Source of the DNA: Molanna angustata
Taxonomy: Eukaryota; Arthropoda; Insecta; Trichoptera; Molannidae
Assembly: GCA_963576475.1 (NCBI GenBank)
Contig: OY754982.1
Location: forward strand, 20,660,217 to 20,724,216
Direction: 5' to 3'
DNA: 64,000 bases
Position 1 is the stretch's first letter, and every line of letters starts with the position of its first letter. Of the stretch, positions 24,371 through 50,127 are shown in pieces. Both the position numbers and the translations under genes were made by a program. The notes beneath the pieces are model-generated. The model saw only the letters and a list, made by a program, of their open reading frames with translations. It ran no database searches and had not been told where the DNA came from.

Positions 24371-24405
24371 CACCGCCATCTTTATTTTCTCAAGCCGTGC
24401 TGTAG
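24371..24405 (+). repeat. P transposon left terminal inverted repeat
   Basis: 35 bp, identical to the reverse complement of 29933-29967. Confidence 0.9.
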
Positions 24406-24928
24406 AAAATACACTGACAGTTAAAGAGACCTGTTTCCGGACTTCGTTCTCTATCTAGTCCGAACGTTTATTCTATGGATTTAGTATGAATTTTGGAAGC
24501 GGGTTGATGTGTTTGTGCGTTTGAATTTATCATTTTTCACGTGTTTTAGTAATATTTATATACCGTTTTGGAAAAAATACGTTGGTGGTGTTAAACAAGC
24601 ATTAAGGTAAGATATTTTTTATATATTTACAATGATGTTATAGGTAGTTTGAATAATGTTTATCTGTCGCTAAAATTGTTTTCGTAATGGCCGAGACCAC
24701 GTGTAATACGTCGTTGTTATAATAAGAAATTGTGTCGTTAGGAAAAATATATAATTGTAGGTACCTTTGGAATATTATGTAGAGTTTGTATTTATTAAAA
24801 ATTCTTGTGTATTCATTGTGTTCAATGTCAATGTATCTTTTTTCGTGTCAACCGCAAAATATCCTCTCTAGATTTCTTAAAGATTTTTTTGTTTTGAAAA
24901 TGTATTTATTAGTGATTATTATTTTCAG

Positions 24929-27682
24929 ATGCCTCATAGATGCTGTGTCCCTGGATGTAAATCCAATTATAGCAGTTCCCTGAAGAAAGAAAGTGCAGTC
25001 ACAGTTTTTAAATTTCCTAATGAAGAAGTGCGCAGACAGGCGTGGATTCGTGCGATTCCACGCAAGAATTGGACTCCAGGGGCCTTTGCTGCTGTTTGTG
25101 CCCATCATTTTGACAAAAGTGATATTATATCACATCCTAGAAAACCAAAATTGGCTATTGGAGCAATACCAAGAATTTTTAAAAATTTGCCATGTTATCT
25201 GACAAAGAATGTGGCAACAAAAAGAGTGGATCCCAAAATCCGACAGTTCAAAATTATAGAACGTCACGAGGAACAGGTCGAACTTTTCCTGCAAAGCGAT
25301 GTGATTGTCGACTATAGTGATTTTTTAAGAAATATTAAAGCCAAAGTAAATCTTAGTGAGTGGAGTTTAAAAACTGTGAATAACACGACATATTTTTATA
25401 TTACAAACATTGATGATGTAGACAAACATTTATATTTAAGTCGTCAAGTTGTCGTTGACCAGAATCTTAGGATTAAAGTATTTGTCGGAACAAATGAACT
25501 CTGTCATGGTGAATTGAAGTGGTTATTTCCTACATGTATGAAATTGGATTTGTGGTCACAATTTGAAAATTTGTTAGCAAGATATGGTGTTAATGAAGAT
25601 GACAGTGTTAGTGATGAAGAAAATAGCATAAGTAATGTTAATAACAATATTATGAAAGCTCACATGTATTTAAAATTTGCACTAGATGCTGCCAGTGGAC
25701 TTGATTATACACGTAAAAATACTTTAGAGTTGCTTTTGGATCAAGTTCATTTACTAATGACCAAAAGAAAACGATATAGCACGACTACTTTGCTATTTGC
25801 TTTTATAATGTATTCGAGGTCTCCTTCATGTTACCGTTTATTGAAAGATTTTTTTAATTTGCCTCATAAAAGGTATTTACAGAGCATTTCTTCGTCGTTT
25901 AATGTTTCACCAGATTCGTCGAATAATTTATATTTTAAGAAAATATCACAGGAGCTCTCTGAGCGTGAAAAATATGTCTGTTTATTAATTGATGAAATTT
26001 ACATAAGTAGCTGTGTTACTTATAAATCCAGAAAACTTGCAGGTTTTGCATCCAATGATTTATCAAAAGTAGCAAAAACAGTTCAATGTTTTATGATTAC
26101 TTCATGCTTTGGTGGTTTTAAAGAAGTCGTTCGCCTGATACCTGTTAATTCTATTACTGGCGACGATTTAAAAGCTATTACATTAAATGTGTTGAATTTT
26201 ATACAAAAATTTGGATTTAAGGTCACTTGCATTATAACCGATAATAATCGGGTGAACCAAAACATGTTTAAAAAAATATCTCCGTCGGATAATTTTAATA
26301 ATCCATTGTATACAAATATGCCAATTTTTATGTTTTATGACTTTGTGCACATATTTAAAAATATACGAAATAACTGGATTAATATGAAAGATCATAAAAA
26401 ATCCTTTTCATATCCAGATTTTGAGGACAATTCAATAATTAGACATGCTAAATTTCAAGATCTAAGAGATTTGTATACTATAGAAAGTAATAGTACAGTT
26501 AAAAAGGCTTTCAAATTAAATTTTAAATCTTTGTACCCGACTTCTTTCGAAAGGCAAAAGGTGATTTTTGTCGATAATATATTTCATTGTACCACTATTG
26601 CTGGTTTGTCTTTTTTCGATGAATACAAAGAAACAGCTATGTTTTTGCAAATAATCAGAAATTGGTGGGACATTTTAAATGTCAAAACCACAATGAAAGG
26701 TAAAATAAAACGCAATGATCTATGTACACCTATACTGGGGACAACTGATGAGAAGCTTGTATATTTAAAAAAATTTGCTGAATGGTTAGATAAATGGAAT
26801 AATTTGCCAAATGGTACATTTTTTTCAAGTGATACTTATAATGCATTATATCAGAGTGTTTTAACTTTCATAAAATTTATTGAATTTTCATTTGCCAACT
26901 ATTCGATTTCATATATTTTAACAGGAAAATTTCAAACTGATATGCTCGAAGAAAGATTTAGTTTGTACAGAAGGTTATCGGGTACAAATTACCATATATC
27001 ATATACACAAATTGTAGAGTCGGAGAAAAAAATTAGAGTCAGGAAAATGTTTAGGTCTAAAAATATATCGGAGACATTAAACAATATTAAAAACTCGCTT
27101 ACACCTTTGGAAAAAGAATCCAATTTAGAAGTAGATGTTTCTGAATTTATATGCATATTGAAATCAAATTACTTGGAAACATATGAAAATGATGAATCAT
27201 CACAAATTTATGTTTGTGGTTATGCAGCCCTTGGTGTTAGAAAAAAAATTGTGAATAATTGTAACTTGTGTATTAGTTTAGTGTCTGATAACAAAGGTGT
27301 TAAAATTAATGATAAGTATTTTGATTTTCTACAAAGAGGAGGTTTGATCGTCCCCTCTGAGTCTGTAAAGTTTGTTTATTTTCATTTGTGTTCTATATTT
27401 GAATATGTTATCAATGTAAAAGCGTTACATCATAAATTTTTGGAACATACCAACCAAAAAGACTTGTTATTGTCATTAACATTTTTAAGCCTAAGATCTG
27501 GTTCATTTTATGTAGATTTAGATTCAAAATGTGTTTGTGGAATGACAAATAACAGAATATACAGTATGATTGTGGAAACACTATCAAACATTTTGTTAAA
27601 TAATTATAGCAAAATGCAAAATGATCGAATCTCTACAAAAAAGAAATGTAATACAAGAAAACTGAAAACATATTGTAATTAG
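24929..27682 (+). CDS. P-element/THAP9-type transposase
   Basis: 917 residues, uninterrupted. Residues 1-85 form a THAP zinc finger (C2CH): C5/C6, C10, then W39, P30, C57 and H60 with the AVPTIF-like AIPRIF motif near residue 77; this domain binds the transposon ends. The RNase-H-like catalytic core is visible: D355 in LLIDEIYISS, D438 in IITDNNRVN, D471 in YDFVHIFKNIRNNW (the D-x-x-H-x-x-K-x-x-RN block), and E674/E675 in TDMLEERFSLYRR. The length matches THAP9-type proteins (about 900), longer than Drosophila P transposase (751). A likely 5-prime UTR intron runs 24607-24928 (gtaaga to ttttcag), its acceptor touching the ATG. No stops or frameshifts, so it may encode an active enzyme. It is bounded by the TIRs of the element, so it is not a domesticated gene. 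Confidence 0.92.
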   Translation: MPHRCCVPGCKSNYSSSLKKESAVTVFKFPNEEVRRQAWIRAIPRKNWTPGAFAAVCAHHFDKSDIISHPRKPKLAIGAIPRIFKNLPCYLTKNVATKRVDPKIRQFKIIERHEEQVELFLQSDVIVDYSDFLRNIKAKVNLSEWSLKTVNNTTYFYITNIDDVDKHLYLSRQVVVDQNLRIKVFVGTNELCHGELKWLFPTCMKLDLWSQFENLLARYGVNEDDSVSDEENSISNVNNNIMKAHMYLKFALDAASGLDYTRKNTLELLLDQVHLLMTKRKRYSTTTLLFAFIMYSRSPSCYRLLKDFFNLPHKRYLQSISSSFNVSPDSSNNLYFKKISQELSEREKYVCLLIDEIYISSCVTYKSRKLAGFASNDLSKVAKTVQCFMITSCFGGFKEVVRLIPVNSITGDDLKAITLNVLNFIQKFGFKVTCIITDNNRVNQNMFKKISPSDNFNNPLYTNMPIFMFYDFVHIFKNIRNNWINMKDHKKSFSYPDFEDNSIIRHAKFQDLRDLYTIESNSTVKKAFKLNFKSLYPTSFERQKVIFVDNIFHCTTIAGLSFFDEYKETAMFLQIIRNWWDILNVKTTMKGKIKRNDLCTPILGTTDEKLVYLKKFAEWLDKWNNLPNGTFFSSDTYNALYQSVLTFIKFIEFSFANYSISYILTGKFQTDMLEERFSLYRRLSGTNYHISYTQIVESEKKIRVRKMFRSKNISETLNNIKNSLTPLEKESNLEVDVSEFICILKSNYLETYENDESSQIYVCGYAALGVRKKIVNNCNLCISLVSDNKGVKINDKYFDFLQRGGLIVPSESVKFVYFHLCSIFEYVINVKALHHKFLEHTNQKDLLLSLTFLSLRSGSFYVDLDSKCVCGMTNNRIYSMIVETLSNILLNNYSKMQNDRISTKKKCNTRKLKTYCN

Positions 27683-27990
27683 TAGAAATGGATTTACAAA
27701 TTATTATTCTTTATATAATATTTTATGTAATCTGTGTTAGTTTTGTAAAATTTCAGTCTATTGTATGTACCTACTTGTTTTGAAAATTACCTGATTTTGA
27801 TTTGCTTATCTGTATGAAAAAATGTCATGCAAGAAAACTGAAAACATTATAATTAGTAGAAGTAGTATATTAATTTACAAATTATTATTCTTTAGATATT
27901 ATGTAATCTGTGTTATTATAAAATTTCAGTATATTGTATGTACTTATTTTGAAGATTACCTGATTTTATTTTCCTTATTTGTATGAATCT
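27653..27990 (+). repeat. tandem duplication of the transposase 3-prime end
   Basis: About 172 bp repeated twice: 27653 onward (caagaaaactgaaaacatat, then stop codon and ttacaaattattattcttta) and again from about 27829 (caagaaaactgaaaacatta). The first copy includes the last codons and stop of the transposase frame. Confidence 0.7.
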
Positions 27991-28077
27991 ATATACTATT
28001 TGAAATGTCTATTGTGAATAATGGCTCTTGTATACCTATTTCTATTTATTTATTATTGTGTTTTAGATTATAAGTCT

Positions 28078-29270
28078 ATTTTGTATCATTTGAAATGCCT
28101 GCTTTTGTTATTTTTTTTCTGTTTTATATAAATCTATTTTTACCTTTTTAAATTTCTAATTAATTGTAAATTCTACGTACAAGTATATCTTGTGTCATTT
28201 GAAAGATGCCTGCTTTTGTTATTTTTTGTTTTGTATGATTCTATTATACCTTTTTAAATTTCTCTCATTAGTATTAATTTTTGTGTTCTACGTTATAAGT
28301 TCATTTGGTGTCATTTGAACGTTGCCTGCCTTTGTTATTTTTTCTGTCTTGTATGAATCTATATAACTTTTTAATGATATAAGTCTATTTTGTGTCATTT
28401 GAACGTTGCCTGCTTTTGTTATTTTTTTGTCTTGTATGTAACTATATAACTTTTTAAATTTCTCTCATTAGTATTGATTATTTTGTTCTACGTTATAAGT
28501 CTATTTTGTGTCATTTGAGCGTTGCCTGCTTTTGTTATTTGTTTTGTCTTGTATGAAACTATATAACTTTTTAAATTTCTCTCATTAGTATTGATTATTT
28601 TGTTCTACGTTACAAGTCTATTTTGTGTCATTTGAACGTTGCCTGCTTTTGTTATTTTTTTGTCTTGTATGTAACTATATAACTTTTTAAATTTCTCTCA
28701 TTAGTATTGATTATTTTGTTCTACGTTATAAGTCTATTTTGTGTCATTTGAGCGTTGCCTGCTTTTGTTATTTGTTTTGTCTTGTATGAAACTATATAAC
28801 TTTTTAAATTTCTCTCATTAGTATTGATTATTTTGTTCTACGTTACAAGTCTATTTTGTGTCATTTGAACGTTGCCTGCTTTTGTTATTTTTTGTGTCTT
28901 GTATGAAACTATATGACTTTTTAAATTTCTCTCATTAGTATTGATTATTTTGTTCTACGTTATAAATCTATTTTGTGTCATTTGAACGTTGCCTGCTTTT
29001 GTTATTTTTTCTGTCTTGTATGAAACTATATGACTTTTTAAAGTTCTCTCATTAGTATTGATTATTTTGTTCTACGTTATAAATCTATTTTGTGTCATTT
29101 GAACGTTGCCTACTTTTGTTATTTTTTCTGTCTTGTATGAAACTATATGACTTTTTAAATTTCTCTCATTAGTATTGATTATTTTGTTCTACGTTATAAG
29201 TCTATTTTGTGTCATTTGAACGTTGCCTGCTTTTGTTATTTTTTCTGTCTTGTATGAATCTATATATCTA
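28078..29270 (+). repeat. satellite-like tandem array, about 117-bp unit
   Basis: Units begin gtcatttgaacgttgcctgc and recur at about 28194, 28310, 28394, 28510, 28627, 28743, 28860, 28977, 29094 and 29211, spacing 116-117 bp except one 84-bp deleted unit. Two consecutive 233-bp dimers (28394-28626, 28627-28859) share the same alternating variants (gtaact/gaaact; gaacg/gagcg; tataag/tacaag), which shows higher-order amplification. Lies between the transposase and the right TIR, so it belongs to the transposon. Confidence 0.9.
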
Positions 29271-29397
29271 ATATGAATCTATATTTTGTATATTTAAATA
29301 ATTAAATATCATCTTTTACAAACAATTACCTTTTATTTATTAACCCGAAATTTAGATAAGTACACTTAATTATATTGTATATGCACATAATACAACC

Positions 29398-29575
29398 TCC
29401 ATGGTCTAATTGGTTTGTCATTTATCTTCCGTCACGGGTGAATCCTGGCAGGAAAGGAATTTATTCTCATGCATTATATGCTTTTCTGGGTTGGAAACAT
29501 TGGTAAGTTTGGAAAAAATTGCCTAAGGGCCAGTAAATTCGTTACTTCTGCAGGGTACAACAATGTGTTTATTAT
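29398..29575 (+). repeat. SINE family C inside the P transposon
   Basis: Begins ctccatggtctaattggttt and continues ttctcatgcattatatgc, tttctgggttggaaacattgg, ggccagtaaattcgttactt and ctgcagggtacaa, a diverged family C copy. It is either a later insertion or part of this transposon lineage. Confidence 0.6.
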
Positions 29576-29649
29576 TAATATAACTGGGAAGTATTTATAG
29601 ATTTGAAATCACGACATAATGTCTGATAAATTATTTTGGTGAATTTCCG

Positions 29650-29845
29650 ACTAAAAAAATATATTCTCTTTATTTTGGAATTGGTAGTATAATTTTTTTT
29701 ACAAATATATTCTCATTATTTTGGAACTATAATTATAGTAAAAAATAATTTTAAAAATATATTATGTTCTCATTATTTAGCAGTATAAAATATTTTAAAA
29801 ATATATTCTCATTATTTTGGAATTAATAGTATAATTTTTTTTGTT
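29650..29845 (+). repeat. subterminal AT-rich tandem repeats
   Basis: About four degenerate copies of aaatatattctcattatttt with ggaat-tagtataatttttt tails, spaced about 50-65 bp, just inside the right end of the P transposon. Confidence 0.6.
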
Positions 29846-29932
29846 GAAATCTTCGAAATTTAAGCTAAAACATCATTAACACGTCATGGCCAAATAGGTC
29901 TCTTTACTTTGAAATTTTAGTTCCCGCCAAAT

Positions 29933-29967
29933 CTACAGCACGGCTTGAGAAAATAAAGATGGCGGTG
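29933..29967 (-). repeat. P transposon right terminal inverted repeat
   Basis: 35 bp, ends ...GATGGCGGTG, followed directly by the attctgtc duplication. Confidence 0.9.
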
Positions 29968-30293
29968 ATTCTGTCCATTCTATTATAAGTCTATGTCCAA
30001 AACTCCAAAAACAAAATCATAGATTTTCAAAGATTGAAACTGTGGGTTAGTATGTCAAGTTAAGCTGTCAAAGAAAAAACTAACTACAGAGAATGAATCA
30101 ATTTGCTAAAGTTTTTAGTGTGCATGTTTCAAAAAAGTCCATATAAATACTGATCTTTCTATAAATTACCGTATAACAGATATTCTTTGTAAAAAATATT
30201 TTAATCTACATTTGATGATAGATGATATTCAATGGCAAGTTGCAATCATAATAAACATTGAAATAGTTCATAAACACCTTAAACGTCAAAAGC

Positions 30294-44877
<14,584 letters not shown>

Positions 44878-45090
44878 TTTTTCTTTTACTAACATATTTG
44901 TTAGATATTTTAAGTATTTTATTGTATAATTCTTGATGATCAATGGTTATGTGCACTAGTTAATCTCTCAAATATATTTTGTCTGTTTATCTTATGAACA
45001 GGCTTTGTACATCAAGAAGTAACCAAAGACTCCTTTTTGTACAAAATATTTATATAATTTTGAGTTCAATTTTTATGTCATTTATTTAGA

Positions 45091-45270
45091 AAAATTACCT
45101 TCTACAGATATGATAAATAAAGCAATTCATAGTTGAAAACATCATCACTGAAAATTACCTTCTACAGATATGATAAATAAAGCAATTCATAGTTGAAAAC
45201 AGCATCACTGAAAATTACCTTCTACAGATATGATAAATAAAGCAATTCATAGTTGAAAACATCATCACTG
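45091..45270 (+). repeat. three exact 60-bp tandem units with polyA signals
   Basis: Three units of exactly 60 bp starting aaaattaccttctacagata, differing only at one base in unit 2 (agcatc for atcatc). Each contains gataaataaagc, so AATAAA is triplicated about 215-360 bp after the TMEM185 stop codon, a plausible 3-prime UTR cleavage region. Confidence 0.85.
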
Positions 45271-46578
45271 AATATTTTCAGTGTTTTAAGTTCACCAATT
45301 ATTTGATTCAAAACTAATTTTCGAGTGTGTCTAAAGCTGGGCTGATATCAGGTAATATTCCATATCATATATTGTCATTTGCAAATGAGCTGAAAATGGT
45401 TCTACTCTGTATTTTGCCTTGTATAATCAGTTGTAACGATACTATTTCTAGTAATTTTCTATAAACAGATAAAGTTTTTGATTTATTTAAGCATTTGGAC
45501 AAATATGAACTTATTTCTACAATACATTTTTCAATGATGATTTTAATTTGTGAACTAATCAATTGAACTTTGAATATGTGTATTTTTTATATACACAGAT
45601 CTTTTTCATTGCGTAAACCGTTAACAAAGTTAAAGTTCTGACATTATTTAAGGTGTATGATATTATAAAAGTATTTATATTGTTCAAAATAGAAATATTG
45701 AATTATCATGTATGTTCATCAAAAATTATATATCCTATCAGAAATGTTATTTTGTTTTTAAACACAAAACATGATTGGCAAATATGATTAATGTGAAAAT
45801 CAATTATTTTTAGATGTTCTGTTTATTGTTCAATCCATTTGATTTTATAATTGCATTTGGTTTGTCAAAAAAGATACAGAAATGTTTATAGAATTAATTA
45901 TATCTATGACTGAGAATTTACAAAGTAGTCATTGAGACTGCTGCTATGGGATTAGATTTATTTATTAACACTGTAGCAAATATAATGCACAATATTGCTC
46001 TTGCTTATACAAAATATTAAACCTTTTGTTTATACATCAACAAATTAAAATAGCCTATTTATTTTAGATTTAAAATATAAATGTAGACTTCTGCCTTTGA
46101 AAAATGCAAATAAACAAAGAACACAAATATTTAGCTGATTTGGTTGTGAAATTTGATACTCGATAAACTCCCATGATGATGTATCTCAATAGTGTATGAA
46201 GATCAGTAAATTTCTATCAATAATTTAAATCAGAAGTAATCAGTAGAATGTTTGTAAAAAAATATGATTTTTTTCTATTGTTATTTCAAATGGTTTTGGT
46301 ATTTTAGATTATCAATATTAATATATATTTTTATTTGATTTTGGTGATTGAGACAGCGCTGTTTATATTTTAGAACTCAGTTTTTTAATTTACATAATTC
46401 TCTGAGTGTTCATATTTTGGTAACTATTCAAGTTTTTACTTTTATAAAATTTTTTAGTAAAACACTATCACCATCAAATGAAGTGGAACTATTGTAGTGG
46501 AAAATGTTTTATAATATTATAAATTAAAATGTGATTTGGTCTAAAAACTAGATTTCATTGAATATCAAAATATAATGC
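45271..46578. other. TMEM185 downstream region, no gene recognised
   Basis: AT-rich; may be extended 3-prime UTR or spacer. No recognisable coding frame. Confidence 0.4.
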
Positions 46579-46918
46579 ATTCACTATAATAACTCCTTTC
46601 GTGTTGGTAAGTTTGCATAGTTGACAATCAGGCCAATTTAGTTCTACAGAGTTGCAAACATTTTAAATATTTCGCTACTGTGTAATTTTAAGGAGACTTT
46701 GCTTTTATAAATAAATTTGAAACTCATTTTATTGTTTTGAGGGGTATGTCAAAAAACAACTTTGATTATTCTTACTTTGTGACAAATACTGCTGAATTAA
46801 TTTATCTAACTTAGCTTTATCTATATGTTGTCAACGTTGGCAAATTTAGTTTCTTATATCTGACAATACTACTAACTCTTACCAACACAAATACAAGAAA
46901 GGAGTTCTTATTTTGAAC
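46579..46918. mobile_element. MITE, diverged relative of the next element
   Basis: Ends ctataataactcctttcgtg at the left and caagaaaggagttcttatttt at the right are inverted, with ttggtaag / cttaccaa inside. About 340 bp, no coding capacity. Confidence 0.5.
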
Positions 46919-46936
46919 AGATTATTATAGACCGTT

Positions 46937-47082
46937 CATTATAATAACTCCTTTTGCATATGTTGGCAAGCGTGCATACATACAAATTTAGTGTACTGTT
47001 TTCAAAAATTGGGAAAATAGATAGATATTTATTTGTATGCACGCTTGCCAACATAAAGATACAAAAGCAGTTATTGAAATGA
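46937..47082. mobile_element. short hairpin MITE
   Basis: About 50-bp inverted arms: cattataataactccttttg, tgttggcaagcgtgcatac at the left; gtatgcacgcttgccaaca, aaaagcagttattgaaatg at the right. The loop is about 40 bp. Shares its outer words with 46579-46918. Confidence 0.7.
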
Positions 47083-47092
47083 AACATTTTAT

Positions 47093-48012
47093 GGGCCGGT
47101 ATTACAGTCGGCCCTCAACTCATTGAACTCGAGATTAATGTTAAGGGGAGATTGAATCCATTTCCGTATTACAGTGCAATATGACATGTCAGTTACTAAA
47201 TCTTCAATTATAGACATATTTTACTTTTTCTGTGGTTATTATCTGTCAAATTTTAAATAACCTCAAACTTACTTATTTTTCGTGTGGTGTATCAGATTAT
47301 AGTCTTGGTTCCAGTGCTGAGAGCCAGTCCACCGCCTCTGGTTTCGCCTCATGTATATCTTGAAGGCTTCCGTTAAATTTCTTTAGCTGGCACTCTTGGA
47401 TCACGTGTTTCACAGACTGCTCAGCTCCACACTCACAGTCAGGATTATCTCTTTTTCCCCACCTCCAGAGTAAGTAATTACAGCAGCCTTGTTCTGTCCT
47501 CACTCTGTTTTGCTGTACCCAAACCCTCCGTGCATGGCAGGTCGAAACCAGGTACTCGAGTTGCAGGGTCTACTATTAAATGTTTATTTTCAGTATTTTC
47601 TGTAGCCCATCTTTATATAACCTCAAATATTACGAACTACAAAATGGGACGCTACGACTTGAAATACTATTGTTTTATTATCCAACATGGTAAATTTTTT
47701 TTTTCATCAAAATAATGCTTTTAAATGCCCATGTTCGTTTCAATATGGCTGTCAGTTTGTTTTGTTGTGTGGTGCCACCGTTGATACAACTAATGCCTCT
47801 AGTGATAGAACACTGAAACTACACTCGTTGCCTAACAACGAGTCCAGAAATGACAGTTGACTCACCATTAAGTACTTATCCGCCAGAAACGTTGAGATTT
47901 GTCGTTTTAGTGACGTATTTGAGGGAAGATTAGGCCTAAACGGACACTGTAATACGCTATATTTTTGTAAAACTTGAGTTTAGCTCTTAAACTGAGACTG
48001 TAATACCGGCCC
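47093..48012. mobile_element. non-autonomous DNA transposon, 17-bp TIRs
   Basis: Perfect TIRs GGGCCGGTATTACAGTC (47093-47109) and its complement (47996-48012), with tat on both outer sides. A second, weaker inverted pair lies inside (gtattacagtg at about 47163 and cactgtaatac at about 47944). 920 bp. Carries a minus-strand LINE fragment, no transposase. Confidence 0.7.
47290..47530 (-). pseudogene. LINE RNase H C-terminal remnant within a transposon
   Basis: Minus-strand frame with RTEQGCCNYLLWRWGKRDNP then CECGAEQSVKHVIQECQL. This is the R-T/x-G ... C-x-C-G-x-x-Q-x-x-x-H-x-x-x-x-C zinc-like tail of LINE RNase H or ORF2. Its presence suggests a LINE inserted into, or was captured by, the surrounding element. 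Confidence 0.65.
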
Positions 48013-50127
48013 TATAGCAATTAACCAATCACAGATAAATAATTGTTATGTCTATAGATCTGTGTATTTTTTTTTCAAAGTATGCATACACGAATATCTT
48101 TTATTTTTTTATTTGCATTCATAATACAAATCTTTATAAGAATTTGACTTAGGTTTTATGTACTTACTTGAATATTTTTTTCTGTAATTAAAAAATCTCT
48201 TTATAAATTAGACTAAATAAAAGTATTCTAAGTCATATTATGTTTAGTTTAAAAAAAGGGTAAAGGTATGTCGACAAAGATCAAATATTATACACGTATG
48301 TAATATTGTTTTCATAAATCCAATAATTTACAGTTCACTAATTTTAAATATTGTCATATCATACTATCATATTTGAAAATTATAAATATTTAAGCTTTAG
48401 AGGCTGATCTATTGTTGTCAATGTATAAATTTAATAAAGTTATTTACTAGAATAGTCTGTTCTAGGACTAAAAAGTGTTATTCAAACATTATTTACTCAT
48501 TTGAGTGATAGTTTGGGCCAACATTGACATTATGTCAAAGGGTTTTTATTGACTCTCAATGTCTTTTTAATATAAAAATTCTCAGTAGTGTAAAGGTTTG
48601 CGTATAATTAAGACTACCAAAAGTACAATTTGGTCAAAAAATATAATTATAAGGTATCTATGTGATTATGAAGTTTAATTTAGCATATAAGCAATTTCAT
48701 CTCGTAAAAAAAGTTAGTTGCTTAGTTCATTTTCCATTTAAATTATCCTATGCTATTTTGCAAACTGGTTATGGCAACACTTTTTATCAGATTTGTGAAC
48801 ACAAAAAAGTTATATTGATCTAAATGTTAATAAGGCTATAATGAGTGTTTCAATTAGTTTTTTTTAAAGTAAACAGTACCTACTATGCATTTAAAGAATT
48901 TTGATTAAATATGTAATATTCTTTTTGCACTTAAATTATTATATTTAATATCAATATGGTAGCAATTGAGTGTTGCCTGTAACCTTATATCTATATACCT
49001 GTCATTTATTTCTTTCACAATCAAGCTTGCTTACAAAACACTCTCAAATATGGTGCTTTGCTGAAAAATAAATGTACAAATATCTTTATATTTACTTAGA
49101 AGTAAGGATAGTTGCTAATCATGAAACCTGTTAGTTTTTTTTTTGTTTTTCTCATTATTTTATAATTATTGAATCTTGCATAATTATAAATTCTTACTCT
49201 TTTTACACTTGTGCCTACACTGAAAAATAATGTGGGATACAAATTTTCTTCACAGCTCCTGTTATTAACAAATACCCGAGCTAGTCATTCTATGGTATAT
49301 CATTTTATTCATCTTTTAAGTTGGCACTAGAACTAGAATGTGCTAGTGAAGGCAACATAAAAAAAATATTAAATGATTTCAATAAGCAGGAATAAATAAC
49401 AAAATTGTATAAAGTGAAATTTTAACTTAAAAATGTTTACTATTGAAACTTTGTCATATGCTTCTTTTTTGCTACTTGTATTTATTTGACATACATATTT
49501 AATATTTAGTGTCTTAATAATGATAGTTTTAAGTCTGAAATATTTTTTGAAAACGTAATAAATGTATTATTGTGTTCAATTAAATTATGATTAACGTAGA
49601 TACATAAAGAATTTGTTATACAATGAATTTTGTCATTAATTTGGTAAAGTAAAAAGGAATAAAAATCGATGTGAAAAATATACATTGAGTTTTTTTATTT
49701 GATAAAATTTGGTTCCAATATCTGTTTAGTTCCAGTATCAATATCGGAAAAACAAGACAATGAAAGGGAAAATCAGTAATAAAGTGAACTCTACTATGCA
49801 CTTATTTATTTAGCGTGCATGGTATTGTTTGACCTAATTGAGTGTTTGTTTTGAAGGTCGACAGTTGTGATTTGTGCTAAGAATTTCAAGTAGAGGTTTA
49901 GGTGATACAGCATGGTACCAATATTGATTTTTTGTAACAAGGTTTAGTGTTAGTTGTAGATTTCACATGGAACACCCTATTCTGTGAATTTTAACAAATA
50001 ACATTTTTATACAATACTGTTTATATTAATATTGTGAATTAATTAATTAATTTCAAACCTAAATAAGCAATATTTTGTTTTTATTTAGTTAGTATTTTTG
50101 AACAAGGTACAACTTTACGGGCTCTTG
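48013..50127. other. intergenic, no gene recognised
   Basis: AT-rich spacer of about 2.1 kb. No coding similarity, RNA gene or repeat boundary recognised. Confidence 0.4.

Larger units (their letters stand above)
24364..29975 (+). mobile_element. P-superfamily DNA transposon, apparently complete
   Basis: Perfect 35-bp terminal inverted repeats at 24371-24405 and 29933-29967 (outer bases CACCGCCATCTTTATTTTCT), extended by a weaker inverted match (taaagagacct 24422-24432 / aggtctcttta 29896-29906). attctgtc occurs directly at 24364-24371 and 29968-29975, an 8-bp target duplication of P type that overlaps the first TIR base on the left; a 7-bp duplication is the other reading. The element is about 5.6 kb, holds an intact transposase gene, a 3-prime satellite-like array, A+T-rich subterminal repeats and a SINE. 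It ends about 320 bp upstream of the TMEM185 start codon, in the same orientation. Confidence 0.88.

Noticed and set aside
24848..25108. Minus-strand frame over the THAP domain
   Set aside because: Shadow of the transposase on the opposite strand.
28078..29270. CRISPR-like regular array
   Set aside because: Units are contiguous 117-bp tandem copies without unique spacers, inside a eukaryotic transposon.
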